Source: Orthonyx spaldingii (Eukaryota > Chordata > Aves > Passeriformes > Orthonychidae). Taken from it: DNA of 64,000 nucleotides. Shown piece by piece: positions 12,770 through 26,400 of this stretch. Every line of letters starts with the position of its first letter. Position 1 is the stretch's first letter. A program made the position numbers and the translations under genes. Under the pieces are notes generated by a model, which saw nothing but the letters and a program-made list of their open reading frames with translations, was not told where the DNA came from and made no database searches. The stretch covers positions 991,532 through 1,055,531 of the forward strand of contig VZTJ01005217.1 of NCBI GenBank assembly GCA_013397795.1, read 5' to 3'.

Positions 12770-15700
12770 ACCTCATGTGCCAGTGGTGGGGTTGAGAATA
12801 GGAGCCAGGAGCTGACGGTCTAGTCCAGGGCTTTCACGTGCTTGCTTCTGTCAGAGTTGAGTTTCATTCCTTGTTTCTTGGGGATTTTGAGGGGTGTCGA
12901 GTTTTAATTTTAGACTATTCAGAGAAGTGAATACAATTCAGAATCTCCACTTGAACTGTGAGTCGCCTTGCATTTATTCAGTTTTAAATGTGCATTAGGA
13001 TTTCTCTGGGTTGGCAGACGTGTGCATTTCTGCAGTGACGGAGAAGGCTCCCCCACCAGCCCTTGGTCCTGGGCCAGCAGCTGCTCTGAGGCACCAACTG
13101 CTTTGGGTGCAGTTTAGTGGCCTTTTAGTGTTTTGCTTTAACTGCTCAGTCCTTTGTTTTCTTGTATGATGCTGAAGCCAACCGAGTCCTCAATAGCACT
13201 GGGGCCAAAAGAACACAGGCATGAATACACTCCAGCACTCCAGAGCTGGGGCGTTAGTACACTGCACACAGGGATTCTCTGACATGCAGGTTATCCCTCA
13301 CAGTATCAGCTGGATTGGGAAAAGGAGTCAAGGGAAGTGAAGGTGAACTGGAGAGCACCGGGGGAGCTGGCAGGAGGGTCTCCTGGCACTGGAGGAGTGG
13401 GAATACTGAGTGGGAGAAAAGATCGTGAACGGGAGCGAGTGGCAAAGGCAGGCAAGCAGGATTAGAGCTGTGCAGTGGGAAGCAAATCCCAAAGGTGGCA
13501 TGGAGGGGGTGGCTGGAGGAGTGGATAAAATGTCCCGCCTGTGAGAGCGGAGTGAGGATGACTCAGCTTGGCTGGGGAGCTGTGGGCCTGAGCCATGAGC
13601 TCACGAACGCGGGTTGCGTACCAAGCACGGCCGGCCCCGCTGCCCGCAGCACTGCGGGGGCACGGCACAGCCCAGATTAAAGACCTTGTTGAAAAGCAGG
13701 AGGTGACCTCTGCGATCTGAGGGATCAGTCCTGAGCTCAGTGAAGGGCTAAGGGTGATTTATGGAGCCCCCTGCTCAGAATCAGGAGCCCTTGTTTACAG
13801 TCTATTGGTCTGAACTTGACCCCAAAATGTTTTGTAAAAAACGTGACTTCCTAGTGTAAGTAGACCTGCCAAGCACAGAAGTTAAATGGAGAAACTGGGA
13901 ATGATGGTATTTACGTGTGCTAACTTTATGTAAACACCCTGAGTACCCTCTGTTTTTCAATTATAAGCTGTGTTGTAGTAGCCTTTCAAAGTAAAGTTTG
14001 TTAAACCTTTCCAACTGAACTTGAATTGATGTTTTTTCCTGTTCTAGTGAAACAAAACACAGTGCCTTGGAGTTCACATGTATGAAAGTCCATGCTAAGG
14101 CTCACAAAGAGCATGAATTGCACTGCAGGGAAGCTTAAGAGTGGACCTAGTTACATGTAGGCAGAGAAAATCAGAATGACTGAAGTAGCCTGAGAAGTGA
14201 TCAAGGGGAATATAGGAGAACATAAACAAGTCAGCCTGGCTTGCAAGTAGATGGGTATTTAAATAGGTGAGTATTTAAGGTGACATATAAAAGCATGCAG
14301 GGGGACAACATGGGACTGTTGGAGAAAAGGCCTGGAGTGACAGGAGGAATTTGGCTGCTGTGAAAGGAGAGAAGGTCTGGGTGCTGAGGCAGCCTGGGGC
14401 TGGCCACTCCTGAATGTTCTCCCCAGAATGGGACAACATCTGCAGGAGAGTGAAGTGATGGTGTTTCAGTGCTGCTACCATGACAAAAATGATTTAATTT
14501 GGAGACAGAACAAAAGCAGACATGAAAAAAAATCAGCAGTTATCCTAGAAGTTTTGCTGTTACTTGAAAGATAGTGAAGGGGAAGCAAAAAATACTTTAT
14601 TTAGAGTTACTTTTCTCTAATTTGTACTTTTCTGTTGCCATAACATAGTTCCTTTGCATCTCCTTAATGAATGTTAGAGTGTAAAAGCACTTAAGGATCT
14701 TTAAACTGGAGGTGTAAGCATTGCACAAGACTTAGTCAGAAAGGAAAAGATTTGCTGGATGCCCAAAGTTATATTTTTAAGTGATTTGCTATTCTTATTT
14801 TTGGACAATCTCTCTGTGTTCCGTTGTTTTTCTCATTTTGGCAGTGCTATGGGCTGCAATCATGAGAATTTATAGGTGGCCAGCCCAGCTCTTCGCTTTC
14901 AAGATTTACTGAAAGTTAAAAAGAGGGAATTCATGAAGACCCGGTATGAGCTTTAAAATATCACAAAAGCTTTTGAGCTTCTTTTTCAGTTTGAGAGATG
15001 TTTAAAATATTAATATATATATATATACTTGTAAATGCTTCCTGCTGACTTGTTAGTTCAAAGAGTATTTACATTTGTAGATAATGATATTTGTAGCCAA
15101 TAGGTCTGTGGAGAAATCTTGATTTCAATAAATAGACTATCATGGAATTCTAAGAATTTATGCTTTAATTAGGGGACCTCTCTATTTAATATTTTCAGTT
15201 GATGTAAAACATATAATTCAGCATACTTTTTATTCAAAGCTGAAGACAGAAAATATATTGCCCTGGAGAATGTATTAAAAATACATTGTGATAAAAGTGA
15301 ATAGTTTGACTATACAATTGCATTTGAATGCTCTAGTGCTAAACCATCCAGAGTCTCAGAGCTATCGGTGAGGACACGAATTTGCTCCTGGAGGCTGTGC
15401 CACCTTGAGCCCTGGCAGCCCTTTACTTCTCCCCATTAGTTTCAGCTCTCGTCGCCCCTGTGTGCCACCCTCTCCATTGTCAGAAAGCACAGATCTATGT
15501 AGCTTCACAATGGGCTGAATCAAACAACGGGCTTTTTTCTATTCCCTGTGGGGCTGGTTTTTGGCTGGATCAGTTCCCCACTGTGCTTCCCTCTCCATCT
15601 CTGTGTCAGATCTTGTGCAAGCACAATAGAAGGGGTGGCACAAGGGGAGGAATGAGTGGCTGGGAGGGGGCTCATTCACTTAAACAAGCTGTACCAGAAG

Positions 15701-18700
15701 CTGTACCAGAGCATGTCCTGAGTTTAACTTGGTCTCTGTCTCCCCCAAGCATCCTCGGGGAAGCTGAACTCTTATATTCATCTCCTATTTCCTGATAAGG
15801 AAAAAGGCAGCCCAACCTCTTACAAATGAGACACATCTCTGCTATCTGCCCTCTTCGTGAGAACTGGAAACCTTCCTGTGTTCAGCTCATCCCACAAATA
15901 TGTTCTGGAGCTTTCTTAGTGTTTCTTGAAGCAGACTGGGTAGTGCTCCGCGCCACTGGGTTTGTGTGGTTGGCCTGGCCTGAGGCCAGGAATGAGCTGG
16001 GCCCCTTGTCTGGCCAAACACCAGGAATGGCTCCCACCTTCCTCTGGCCTTCCTGCCCTCCAACTGTGGGCCCAGATGCAGCTGTGGAGCTCCTCTGTTG
16101 CCCCATGCCCCTCACTGCTTTTCCCAGTAAGGGGAGACAGTTGTCTCATTTTTGGTCTAATGCTGAAAGCTCGGGGTAATTCCATGTGTAAATTAAGCTG
16201 TTGCTGGCATATCTGTTACTTTCCGGGTGTGCTTCTGACTTTTAAGTGCTTCTCAGTCTCAGAGGGTTAAAAGTCAAATCTTCTGACTTCCCTGATTCTC
16301 AGCTGGTTTGATGCTTGTCGCAGACTTAAAGACCCACAAGATGAAGCATGACTAATTTGACTTTATAAAATCTGCTGAAGGCTAGAAATTAGGAACATGT
16401 TTTCAAAAGCTGACATTTCTGTAGTTCTCAGCTATAAACCAGTTTTCTGTATTTTCTTCCAGCTTCCAAAAAACCTAAAATATTGCTGTGCAGTGTATTC
16501 TTGAGATGTGTGAGTAGGCTGAGATTTTGTAGGGGAAAGATGCCAAAAATCAGGATAAGTTTTATAAATTGTCTTTTGCTACTTTTACAGTCACTTCCAC
16601 AATTCTGGAATTAATTGTGATTTTATTTTTTTTTCATGCAGAAAGACAAATCTTAATTTGTAACAGGGCAGCAGAGCTCATGACTCAGGAATCACTTCAT
16701 CATGACTATAAATACTCAGCTCTGAAACAAACAGCCCATGTTCCTTTTCATGTACTTGAATGACCAGTGCCAACTTCATAGGAGAAATGCTATCAGATTT
16801 TCATTTGGGTTATTTTTGCCCTCAAATACCTTGTAGGGTGGGGATTTTTTTTTGTTAAGACCTAAAAAAATCATGTTGTGCATCATGCTTTTAGAGAAAT
16901 AGTTTTCAGTATTTCACGCAGGTTCCCTGTGTAAGAGTGGTTGGAAATATTACGGTTTTTTAAGTTCCATATTAATGTATTAAAGGGAACATAACAGAAT
17001 TGTGAAATGAGAAATCCTTAGATGGTCCAAGGCCAGGTTTTAACTGTCTCTTTTGTGTAGCCAGTGTGGCACACCTCACCCCAGCAACCTTGAGGTTCAG
17101 ACGTGGTCAGGATCTTTGTTTCTGTAGCAAGAAAATGAAAAGGTTTAATCCTTTCCTGTGCCTTCTGGCATACTAAAAACCATAGTAAATCTTCCTGCAG
17201 CCACAACCACAAAAACAATGCTGCATCTAGAATTTCCGGTGGGAGAAAAAAAAAAGAAATCGTTCAAGAACTTCCCTCTCTGACAAAGTCCTGCTGCATT
17301 TATTGTTTTCACTCAAACTCAACTGAGATTTGCATCAATGAGATTTTGGGGTGTACTTTCTTTTTCTTTGCACATAAGAAGTGATTTCAGATAAATATGT
17401 CTTGTAGTTCTGTAGACATCCCAAGACTCCTGACAGGGGATGAGAGCATCCTTTACAGGCCTCTAAATCCTGGAAGCTGTGTAGATTGTAGGAAATCCAC
17501 TGGAAATCACAACTGTTGTAAGTCCTTGGTTTCTCAACTTGTCTGTCAGGCAAAGTGACACCAGTGTCAGCAATTGCCAAGGTCTCTGCAGCAGCCGTGT
17601 TGCCAACACAAAAGATGCAAAAATCAGTCTTTCCCCCTTTCTTCTCCCCCATCTCCCCTGATGACTAGGTTGCTATTTTAAAAATACATCCTTTCAGCTC
17701 TTTTATTTGCCTTCTGTTTTTTAAATGGGAAGATTTGCTTTCTTTCTGTTGTAAAGCAATGACTAGGGCTAAGAAGTTGCCTTTTTTAATAGTTCTCACA
17801 TGTTCAGCTGAACCCACACAACTCAGTAATACCTGTTCTCTCCTTTGTAGGTAACCATCCCACTACATTGCGGGTGGTCACCAGAGGGACTTCTGTTTCT
17901 GACTCCCCAGAAAATGAATGGGAGAAATAACATATTGTCCTTCTCTCCATGGCAAAAGCCCCAAAGACCATGAAAGTTTGTGGAAATGCAGATAAGCTGA
18001 CTAAAAATAGAGTTTGCTGAATACCATAAATTGCTTTTGGTTTTGGCAGCAGATACACCAGACTGCTGGTATCGGTTACGCTCCTCTTACACAAGTCGTT
18101 GTTAGGGCTTTTATTTAGGATGCTAAAGATGGTGCCCTGGTTTCTTCTCCGCCTGTGGGTTTTGTACTGGTACCTACTGGTACAGAGTCCCAGCTTCCAA
18201 ACTACTAAGATTCTGGTTTCTAGCCACTGGTTATTGAATTACTTACGCAAATCAGAACCATTTTAAGAGACAGAATCTAAGGTATCCCTCCTTTGGGAAA
18301 AGGCTAGATACAGTAATATTGTAACAAAAGGAAATACAGGGTAGGATCCCTTGGAACTGATGAAGAAATTGTCGTAGTACATCCCACAGCCCAGGAGAGA
18401 GCTCAGATGTCTGAGCTACATTGTTATCAGGTGGATTAAATAGAAGTTGTGTACACTTACATATGCTGTAAAATATGACACTTAATATATTGTCTGCATG
18501 CCTGGAAGTCTGAGGGTTAGCCCCACCTAGTCTGCTTTTGGACGGATTGTGTTTCACCTAGATTTTACTGGCCATTGCTGACATGGTCAGTTCTGCCAGA
18601 GAAGACAGAGGTCCTGATGTACAGTAACTTAAAAACTGGAAAATAACTCAGTCAAGACACAAGAGATTTTACAGTAATTGTTACAGTTCTTTCAGCTTTA

Positions 18701-19599
18701 GTTTGCTGTGCAAGGAGTTAAATAGTTCAAAGGCGGTTTCCTTTGGAGAATGTTTATTTGATCAAGTTCAGTGTGGCTTAGACCCCAGATAGAAATACCA
18801 ACTTCAAACAGAGCACTACTATGAGAGAAGGAATGGTCTGTGGCCTTCCAGACCTCACAAGCTATGTTGGTTTGTTACACAGAGTCAAAACAAAGATCTC
18901 CCTTAGAACAGATATACATTAACTCAGTGTATTTCACACACCACATCTTTTATCTCCCATCTGCTTCTCTCCCTGGTCCTTTGGGCTGTGGCAGTCACTG
19001 AGATCCTGGGTAAACTACAGACTCCTCAGTGAAAAGCATATATGATGTGACTGGACCATCCAAGCTACTTAGATTGTTAGAGAACATTAGAGGAGCTACT
19101 GCTTCTGTTTACTAAGTCTGAAGTACTACATCCTTTGGATTTTGGAACAGTGCTTATCTTTGCTTCTTGGTTCCCTTTATATTGCAGGAAGCAGAGTGAG
19201 GAAGAACCCAGTGGGTGCTTCTGTTAGATGGAGCCTGGAAGATCTTGTTGGCTGAGGGGTGTTGTTGTTTTGTTTCTTCAGGTCCTTAGCTGGCCGAATC
19301 TTCAGACTTCTAATAAATGCACTAAGCATTAAAAAAGCATTATTAATGCGTGATGAGATACACCAAGTTCAGCCACTGAACATAAGAGTGGAACCCATGC
19401 AGATGCTCTTAGCACAGGAACCTGATATCGGGCCAAATCTGAAGAGTTATCTTTGATGTGTCTCCAGATCCTCCTTTTATGTGTAAACATCCAGCTAATC
19501 ACAGACTTCCTCTGACTTTGATGAAGTGGAAGGAGCCGCATCCTCTGTATCCTCTGGGAAGGGCTGGAATTCTGCAGATGCTCAGGGCTGGGGGTTCCG

Positions 19600-19613
19600 G
19601 CGCCATCTCGTGG
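19600..19613 (-). promoter_or_regulatory. CTCF-like motif
   Basis: On the minus strand the bases read CCACGAGATGGCGC, close to the CTCF core (CCASYAGRKGGCRS) with one difference at the fifth position. It sits in a local GC-rich patch within AT-rich DNA, between ZBTB1 and HSPA2, where a boundary would make sense. This is a motif match only, without occupancy data. Confidence 0.35.
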
Positions 19614-20159
19614 CTCGCCGGGAACGCGCCTGTCCCTGTTCCCAGGGCTGGAATGCTTCAGTTTGCTGGGAGGAGCGTGAAGCAGATCCAAACGGCATCC
19701 CCAAACAGCTTCTGTGCTTAGGGCAGCTGGGCGATTTTAGAGTGTGCGAGGAGGGCACAACGTTTTATCTCTAATCTCCTTTCCTGTGGGCTGCAGGCTC
19801 TCGGCAGTGCCAGCGGCTCTGTGTGTGCTACACCCCACCCCACCACAGTTGGCACTGATTAGCGCTGTTTCTGCTGTCTCATCGGAAAAATGTGATTTAA
19901 TATGCACAGGCAGCCCACCTTCCCGCACTCAGAGGTGGTCCCACACAGCACACCGATGTGTTTGAGGGTGGTGGTGGAATGGAGCTGAGTCGTGTGTGCA
20001 AGTTGTGTATGATCTGCAAATGACAGAGATCTTGGACTACAAAGTGCAGGCCCGTGTGGTAATGAACAGCAGTGTTAAACACTGATGTTGCCTGGGGAAA
20101 AACAGTGCTCACATGCATACTGTAGTTAGAACACCTTTTTTCCTCCTTTGTTAGTTTAC

Positions 20160-20202
20160 AAAAAAAAAAAAAAAAAAAGAGAGAGAGAGAAAAAAAAAAA
20201 GA
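20160..20202. repeat. Poly-A / (GA)n low-complexity tract
   Basis: About 19 A's are followed by six GA units and a further run of about 10 A's. This is a simple repeat, possibly the remnant of a poly(A) tail, but no retroposed body is recognisable on either side. Confidence 0.9.
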
Positions 20203-20987
20203 AGGTATTTCCTGACTTCTGAGCTAGTCATGTAAGAGTTACTTTGCAGTAACAGCACCAGTCCAGTGAATTCACCAGTCCAGTGATTTTAAGACTGTGT
20301 TAGGCAGACACATGGCCTTGCTGCCAGAACCAGCAGTACTTTGAAGGTAGCAGTTTGCCCAAGACCTGCTTCCCCTGTTCACATCGCCCTCATGGCACAA
20401 AACAAAAGCCTTTTGTCCCAGCTGGCCTTTGTGCCCACCATAAGTATGTGACATGGCACGGAGGGCAGGTAAAATACCAGACAAGACTGGGCCTGGCACA
20501 TGCAGTGAGTGAGGGCCTGGCCACAGTGCACACCGAGGTGTGGAGCACCACTCGAGGCTTTCCTCTCAAAGGTGAAATTCAGCCCTGAGCTGGCCTTGAG
20601 GATGCTCTGGCAGGTAAGTAATGCAAAGAGCTGCTAAACCTGGCTTCACATGCAGCCTCTGCAGCGTAGACACAACCACTCGAGCCAGGGCTGCGACAGT
20701 CTCATAGAAATACCAAGTGTAAATTATCCAGAAGTGGCACAATCATATACTTTGTACAATGTGATTTACATATCCAAAGAAAGAAGTCAAGTGTACAAAG
20801 AAACCCCCCCAACAACTCGGAGGATTCTCCTTGAAAGTTACATCCATGCATTTCCAATTTCTTGATTGCTTATATTTGAACACAAAGTTGCTCATATTTG
20901 TCATGAATTGGTTTGGTTGAAAGAGACTTAGAGAAACTGTAAATATTTATATAATTTATCTGCATTTAACCTAAAATAAGAATTTGG

Positions 20988-21009
20988 GGTGTGTGTGGGT
21001 GTGTGTGTC
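20988..21009. repeat. (GT)n microsatellite, short
   Basis: An imperfect run of TG dinucleotides (GGGGTGTGTGTGGGTGTGTG) that stands out in AT-rich surroundings. Confidence 0.8.
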
Positions 21010-23422
21010 AAGTAAATACATAACATTTACCTCGGAGTTAGGCAAGATAAAAAAATCCACAACCAAAAATACAGTCAAATATGAAGCAGTAATAAGTATT
21101 CCAGAGTGGGGGTGTTCCAAGCTGTGAGTGGCTGAGGGGAAATAATACTTGTGCAATTTTTTGAGCATCCACTAAGCCAAGCCATAAACCACTGCTAGAA
21201 AGTAAAGCATACAGTATGAAAAATAACTTCTGGGAGGTTTGGGAAGTGAAGTTTTTCTTCAGCAAATCTTTAGCTGTTTTGAAAACAGAAGGCAAAGGAA
21301 AAAGAAGCAAAACTTTCTGAAACAAGATGACAACATTGTTTAAGGTTGTGTTCTGTGGGGTAGGGGTTGAAGGAAATGTATGGCTTTTGAAAAGAGTTCC
21401 TGACTGTGGTGGGTGCTCTGAATATAACTGAAGGATGGGTATTTAGAGCAAAACCACACATGGTGAGGTGGGAGGGACCACATCATGCTAGCAAATACAG
21501 TACTGCAGTGCGGGCTTCTGACTTTTAATATTTTTCTTGCATTTCTTTTCTGCATGGCAGTAGTGAAATAGGGACTTCTAAGCTTCTGAACAACTGAGAG
21601 AACCAGATTTGGAGAAGACATGAGGAAGAACTGGTCGGCAAAAGATTTCATAAAAACTCAGAACCTCGTGTGCCAGATCTGAATTGGCACCACCTTTGCT
21701 TTTTTGACATACTGCAGCAGTCGCAAAAGGCACCAAAGCAGTCAAATTAGAACATGCAGTAAAAGTTGTTTTGGACTCTTCCATGTATTATAAAACTTAC
21801 TTCCTTGTGACTATTACTTACACCTGTAAAAAACAAATTTGAAGTCTTTCATGGAGCAGACAGCCAAAAGAGGCAGATGCCAGGTGTTAAGGGCTGCACT
21901 GAAATGCATTTGCAGAATTTCTATTCACACGCTGGAGTGCTCCTTTTCTGAAATGAGGCTTCTTAGAGTTGCTGTCAAAAACTGTTTAGATTTTTTAGTT
22001 CAAACATTACAAGTGTATACTCATGTACAATGCTAAACTATCAAGTATTAAAAAAGAAAAAAAAAAGAGTAAGAGGTGAAAAAAAAAATCTTAAAATCTG
22101 GGGACAGAGGGTCCCTGAGGAAGGCCAGGATGGTGAGAGAGATCCAGCTGACTTGATTTTCCCTGCTGCCATGATCATCATTTGCAAGCTGAAGAGGACC
22201 TTCCATGGAGCACAGTGCTTGTATGTGGAGAGTAAAGAAATGGTGCTCTGGTCTTATAAAAAGAATGGTGAAATTTTTTTACCAACAAGGAGATGAGTAA
22301 ATGTGATATAATCTTCACAGGGCACAGGGTGCACCTTGTTCTGAAGCTAAGCCTTGCAAAAGCTGGCTTGAAGAAGAGAATCAGGTGTTCATGGTCAGAT
22401 TTGAACACTTTAGGAATACTAATGTTTCCAGCAAAATTAATGGGGTAGAAAAAAACCCTTACCAAAAAAACAATAAGGCAGTAAATATTCCAAATTAGGG
22501 CAAGCATGAATTATAAAAATATTAATTTCTTTTGCCTCCCTCAGACAACAGTGGATCAAATTAAGACATGTAAGCAGACTAAACATGCTGATTATATTCT
22601 GCTGTAGTTACGCATCTTACTAATTCTACTCATGATTATAAAAGGATGTTTCATTGTTCACTATAACTGTTATCTCAAGAAGAGTCTGTCTATAATTTTA
22701 TTTATAATTGGCATCATTTACTGTTGTTACAAAGTGTGTACAATATTGTCTGTATTGCAGCTTGTATAGGGCATGTGTCTGTGCTTGCTTTACTCTTTTT
22801 GAGTTTATAAAGTTGCTATACAAATGCAAGAAAAGATGTTCAGATATCTTTGAATGTGGTTGCTTAATCTAATTACCAATTAGCCCCCAATGTTTCAGCA
22901 TATAGATGTTGAAGGTACCAGCTCTATTAACACATAACAACCTAAAACATTAATGTAGGTATTTTGAAAGACTTCAGTGCAGCACTGGAATGCTGACACT
23001 TCAGTCCCAGTGGCTGTATGGAGCAAAGGGGAGGATGGTGAATATCTGGGCAAAGCCAGATACCACTGGGGACTCTGCAGGGAGAAGGCACAATATAGCT
23101 GGGATATCTAAAAGCAAATGGGATGTCCTTTCTATAGAAAACATGAAGGGCCTTCAGAGTAGGACCACCACAAAGCAGAGAAGAGAAGGGAATATTTATA
23201 CCATCGCCTTCAACAGTATACAAAGTGTAGGACATCTAGAACAGGCTGTGACTGTTCTGTAACTTAGCAATTACTTCTAGTCTATGTAGAGTATCAGTAA
23301 AGACATTCCAGGTTAGTTATCATCATCTTTAAAGCTTATTCTGTGCTTTGCGACAGTATCTTTAATAAAATACTCTTACAAATCTGCTTATTATTCTCAT
23401 TTAATTCCATCTTATACCTGAG

Positions 23423-26400
23423 TTAATAACAGTCCTGGCAACAGGGTGAAGTTCCAGTTACCACCTGCTTCATCAGCTCCTGTGTTTTCTCATTCACCTG
23501 CTAATGAGAAGAGTGAAAACAGAGATGAATAAATATCAAATAATCATATAAATGAGAAAACAAAAGAAATTCATAGCATGCTACAGTTCAATTATTATAA
23601 AAATGTTCACACAAAGCATATCAGTAAGTCTGAAAGATTAATCACATACTATTCTCTGAGTATGAAGTATTGGTCTTTGCCTGTTTTTACAGTACACCAT
23701 TTATCTTGTTTAAGACGTAGCATAATTTTCCAGCTTTACAGTTACTGCCAATAATTACAGTATATTGTTTAACCCCATCACAGCAGTTCTAGATAAAATT
23801 CTCTGTTTTCATTTATTTACTCCCTGAACCATATAGAGTATCCTTTTAATATCTTGAAACAGGACGAAGCAGAGTTCAAATACATTAACAGATAAGATTA
23901 GAATTCTGAATAATCCTGGCAAGGTGCAGAGGGAATCTGAAAACGTGTTATTTAATAGGAACAAGTGCAAGCTGGAATCATTAGCTGTGCAAGTAAAGGA
24001 ACAGCTGCTTAATTTCATAGAATCCTAGAATGGTTTGGATTGGAAGGGACCTTAAAGATCATCTACTTCCAGCCCCCCTGCCATGGGTAGGGACACCTTC
24101 CACCAGACCAGGTTGCTCCAAGCCCCATCCAACCTGGCCTTGAACACTCCCAGGGATGGGCAGCCACAGCTTCTGTAGGCAACCTGTGCCAGGGCCTCAG
24201 CACCCTCACAGGAAAGAATTCCTTCCTTATATCTAAACTAAATCTACCCTTTCAACTTCCATTGGAAAACACTGATGCATTATTTTGGATCATATTCTGA
24301 AAATTAATCTGCAACATCGTGATGTTGCAAATAAAGGTAAAAACTGAAATGTAGAAACTGGAGTATCATCTGCTCCTTCAGAACCACTAAGGCAAGAGCT
24401 GGTAACATCTCCAGTTTTGAGCATAGCACTTGAAAACTAAGATATAAGGTGCCTGCAGAGAATCCAGGACAAAGCAGTGACTGTCTGGAAACTGAGAAGA
24501 CTTTGCTTTTGAGCACAGGTTGAGTGATTTTAAGTCATTTTACAGAAGAGATGGTAAAAGGAAAACAATGATTTTCATATAAAAAATCTGATTGCAAAGC
24601 AAAATGTCACAACTATTTCTCATATCCACAGTCAATATGAGTAAAAATAATTGCCTTAAATTGCAAGAAAGGAGATCTTGGTTAAACACAAAATGGGACT
24701 AAATGACTTGTTGAGGTCCTTTTTTGATCTGCTTCTGTGATTATTGGAAAATGTTTTGCTTTAAAGTCACTTGCTTAGGACTGTCAGAGCTGGCACTGGC
24801 TGCAAGAAAAAGAGGCTGCAGTCAAAGGAATAAAGAACTGACTGCCTAAAATGCACAGCACACCAGTTTATCTAGTTAGCACTAGTAATACTAACTTAAG
24901 CTTTTAATCATGCCTCAGCAAACTGTCAGAAGTCTATGTAAATAAACGTGCTTTAAAACCACTTAATTATAAAATAATTACTCCTTGAAGCATCAAGCAT
25001 TAGTTTAATCAGTGTTGACAACTTCCATGATTTTATTGAGTCTAATCAATCTGAGGCAGCCTGGCTTCACTTGTGAGATGGTGTAATGAGCTATTTTATT
25101 TATTAAAAAAAATTTAGATCTGCAAATTACATGGAAAATCCTAAAAGTGTAATCTGAACATAAGGTAAAGATGAAAAAGCCAGAAAGTGAATAAAGCCAC
25201 ATATGTTTTTTAAACTCATAATTTTAAACTAGGTTTATAATTTTAAGAGATCTGACTCATGATTTTTGAACTCCTGGTTTGGCAGTATGAAATTACAGTG
25301 CCCTATATTCTGCTGTTCTGAATATTTCCATAGTACTGATCACACATTTGTGTAATTTGCCAAAAGCATGTTATACAGATTTGCAGAACTTTATTTGTTA
25401 TTCACAAAAACAAAGGAGCACTTATTTAAGGAAGATGATGTCTTGTGGCTGCCCTTTAAATTAACAAGGAGCAGCTGTGCACAAACCCTGGAGGTGTATA
25501 AATACAAAGTAAGTTCCATAGTTCCCCCCACATACACTATGATTTTTAATGCAACACCTTGTCAGAAGAATCTTGTCATTTGCTACACTGGTAGTTCTTG
25601 TCTGAACTCCAAGTACCAGACATACGTTCACAAATATAAACAAGATTAAGAATTTCAGTGATGAAAAGGTATTGTGACAAAGTAATACTTGATCTTAGAA
25701 TGGCAGTTGCTTAGACTTTTCTGAACTGATTGCTGTATTATAAAATAATCCGTTCTCACCAATACAATCTGATCTATGCAGTTTTTGGGATAGTTTTACA
25801 AGGGAAATGGGCATTAGGGAAATGGATACAAGGGAAATGGATACCAGAATTTAAGGTCTAAGGTTTTCTGACTGCCAAACCTGCAAAAATCATTCATTCC
25901 ATTTCAACTTTATCTTAATGAGCCAAGTGGCTGATGTCTGATTGAACTGTAACTCGGGTTCAGTCCTATTTTTATACTATATTGCCTTATGAAACACATG
26001 GGGGGAAAAATCTTCCTTTTATCAAGATAAAGATAAGGGTTGAGTTTTCAGTTCTGCTCCAGATACTGAGTTCTTGCTTCACTGAAGAAATCTAAATATC
26101 ATCTTCATTTCTGGTTGGGTGGTGTAATGGAGAATAGCCTACAGCGTATTACATAACGCTGCCAAACAGGAGACATGGGTGCATAATTGATCCTAAACAC
26201 AAATAAATGGATCAGAAAGAGGCCTGCCACTTCCAGAGGTGCCGAATTGCTGTTCTGGAAGTTGCTGTGAAAACACGGCTTACAGATTCAGGATGGGGAA
26301 TAACAGCAAATGTTTTGTTAAAGGGAAAATCAGACTTGTGCTGAAGGCCTCCCCATAAAGCTCAGTCTTTAATTTCTGAACCAGTTGGTTTGGCTCACCT

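Larger units (their letters stand above)
12770..23400. other. Intergenic, no supported gene
   Basis: About 10 kb of mostly AT-rich DNA. Open frames of 60-120 codons occur on both strands (for example around 15.5-16.3, 17.3-17.6, 19.3-19.8 and 21.3-21.7 kb), but they overlap each other and show no domain I recognise. Small GC-rich patches lie at 13.5-13.7 and 19.57-19.65 kb. Minor repeats include an (AT)n run at about 15010-15028, a two-copy 12-bp repeat at 15687-15710 (AGCTGTACCAGA) and a two-copy 15-bp period at about 20259-20287. A downstream alternative ZBTB1 exon could hide here; I could not identify one. Confidence 0.5.

Noticed and set aside
15460..16270. Cluster of 80-117-codon frames on both strands
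   Set aside because: A GC-richer patch gives several overlapping frames at once; none has a recognisable domain or consistent splice signals.
17335..17652. 105-codon minus-strand frame
   Set aside because: No domain, no splice context and no codon bias that stands out.
19259..19456. 65-codon frame after an acceptor-like TTTGTTTCTTCAG, considered as an alternative last exon of ZBTB1
   Set aside because: I could not link its sequence to any known ZBTB1 isoform end and saw no partner donor inside the coding exon.
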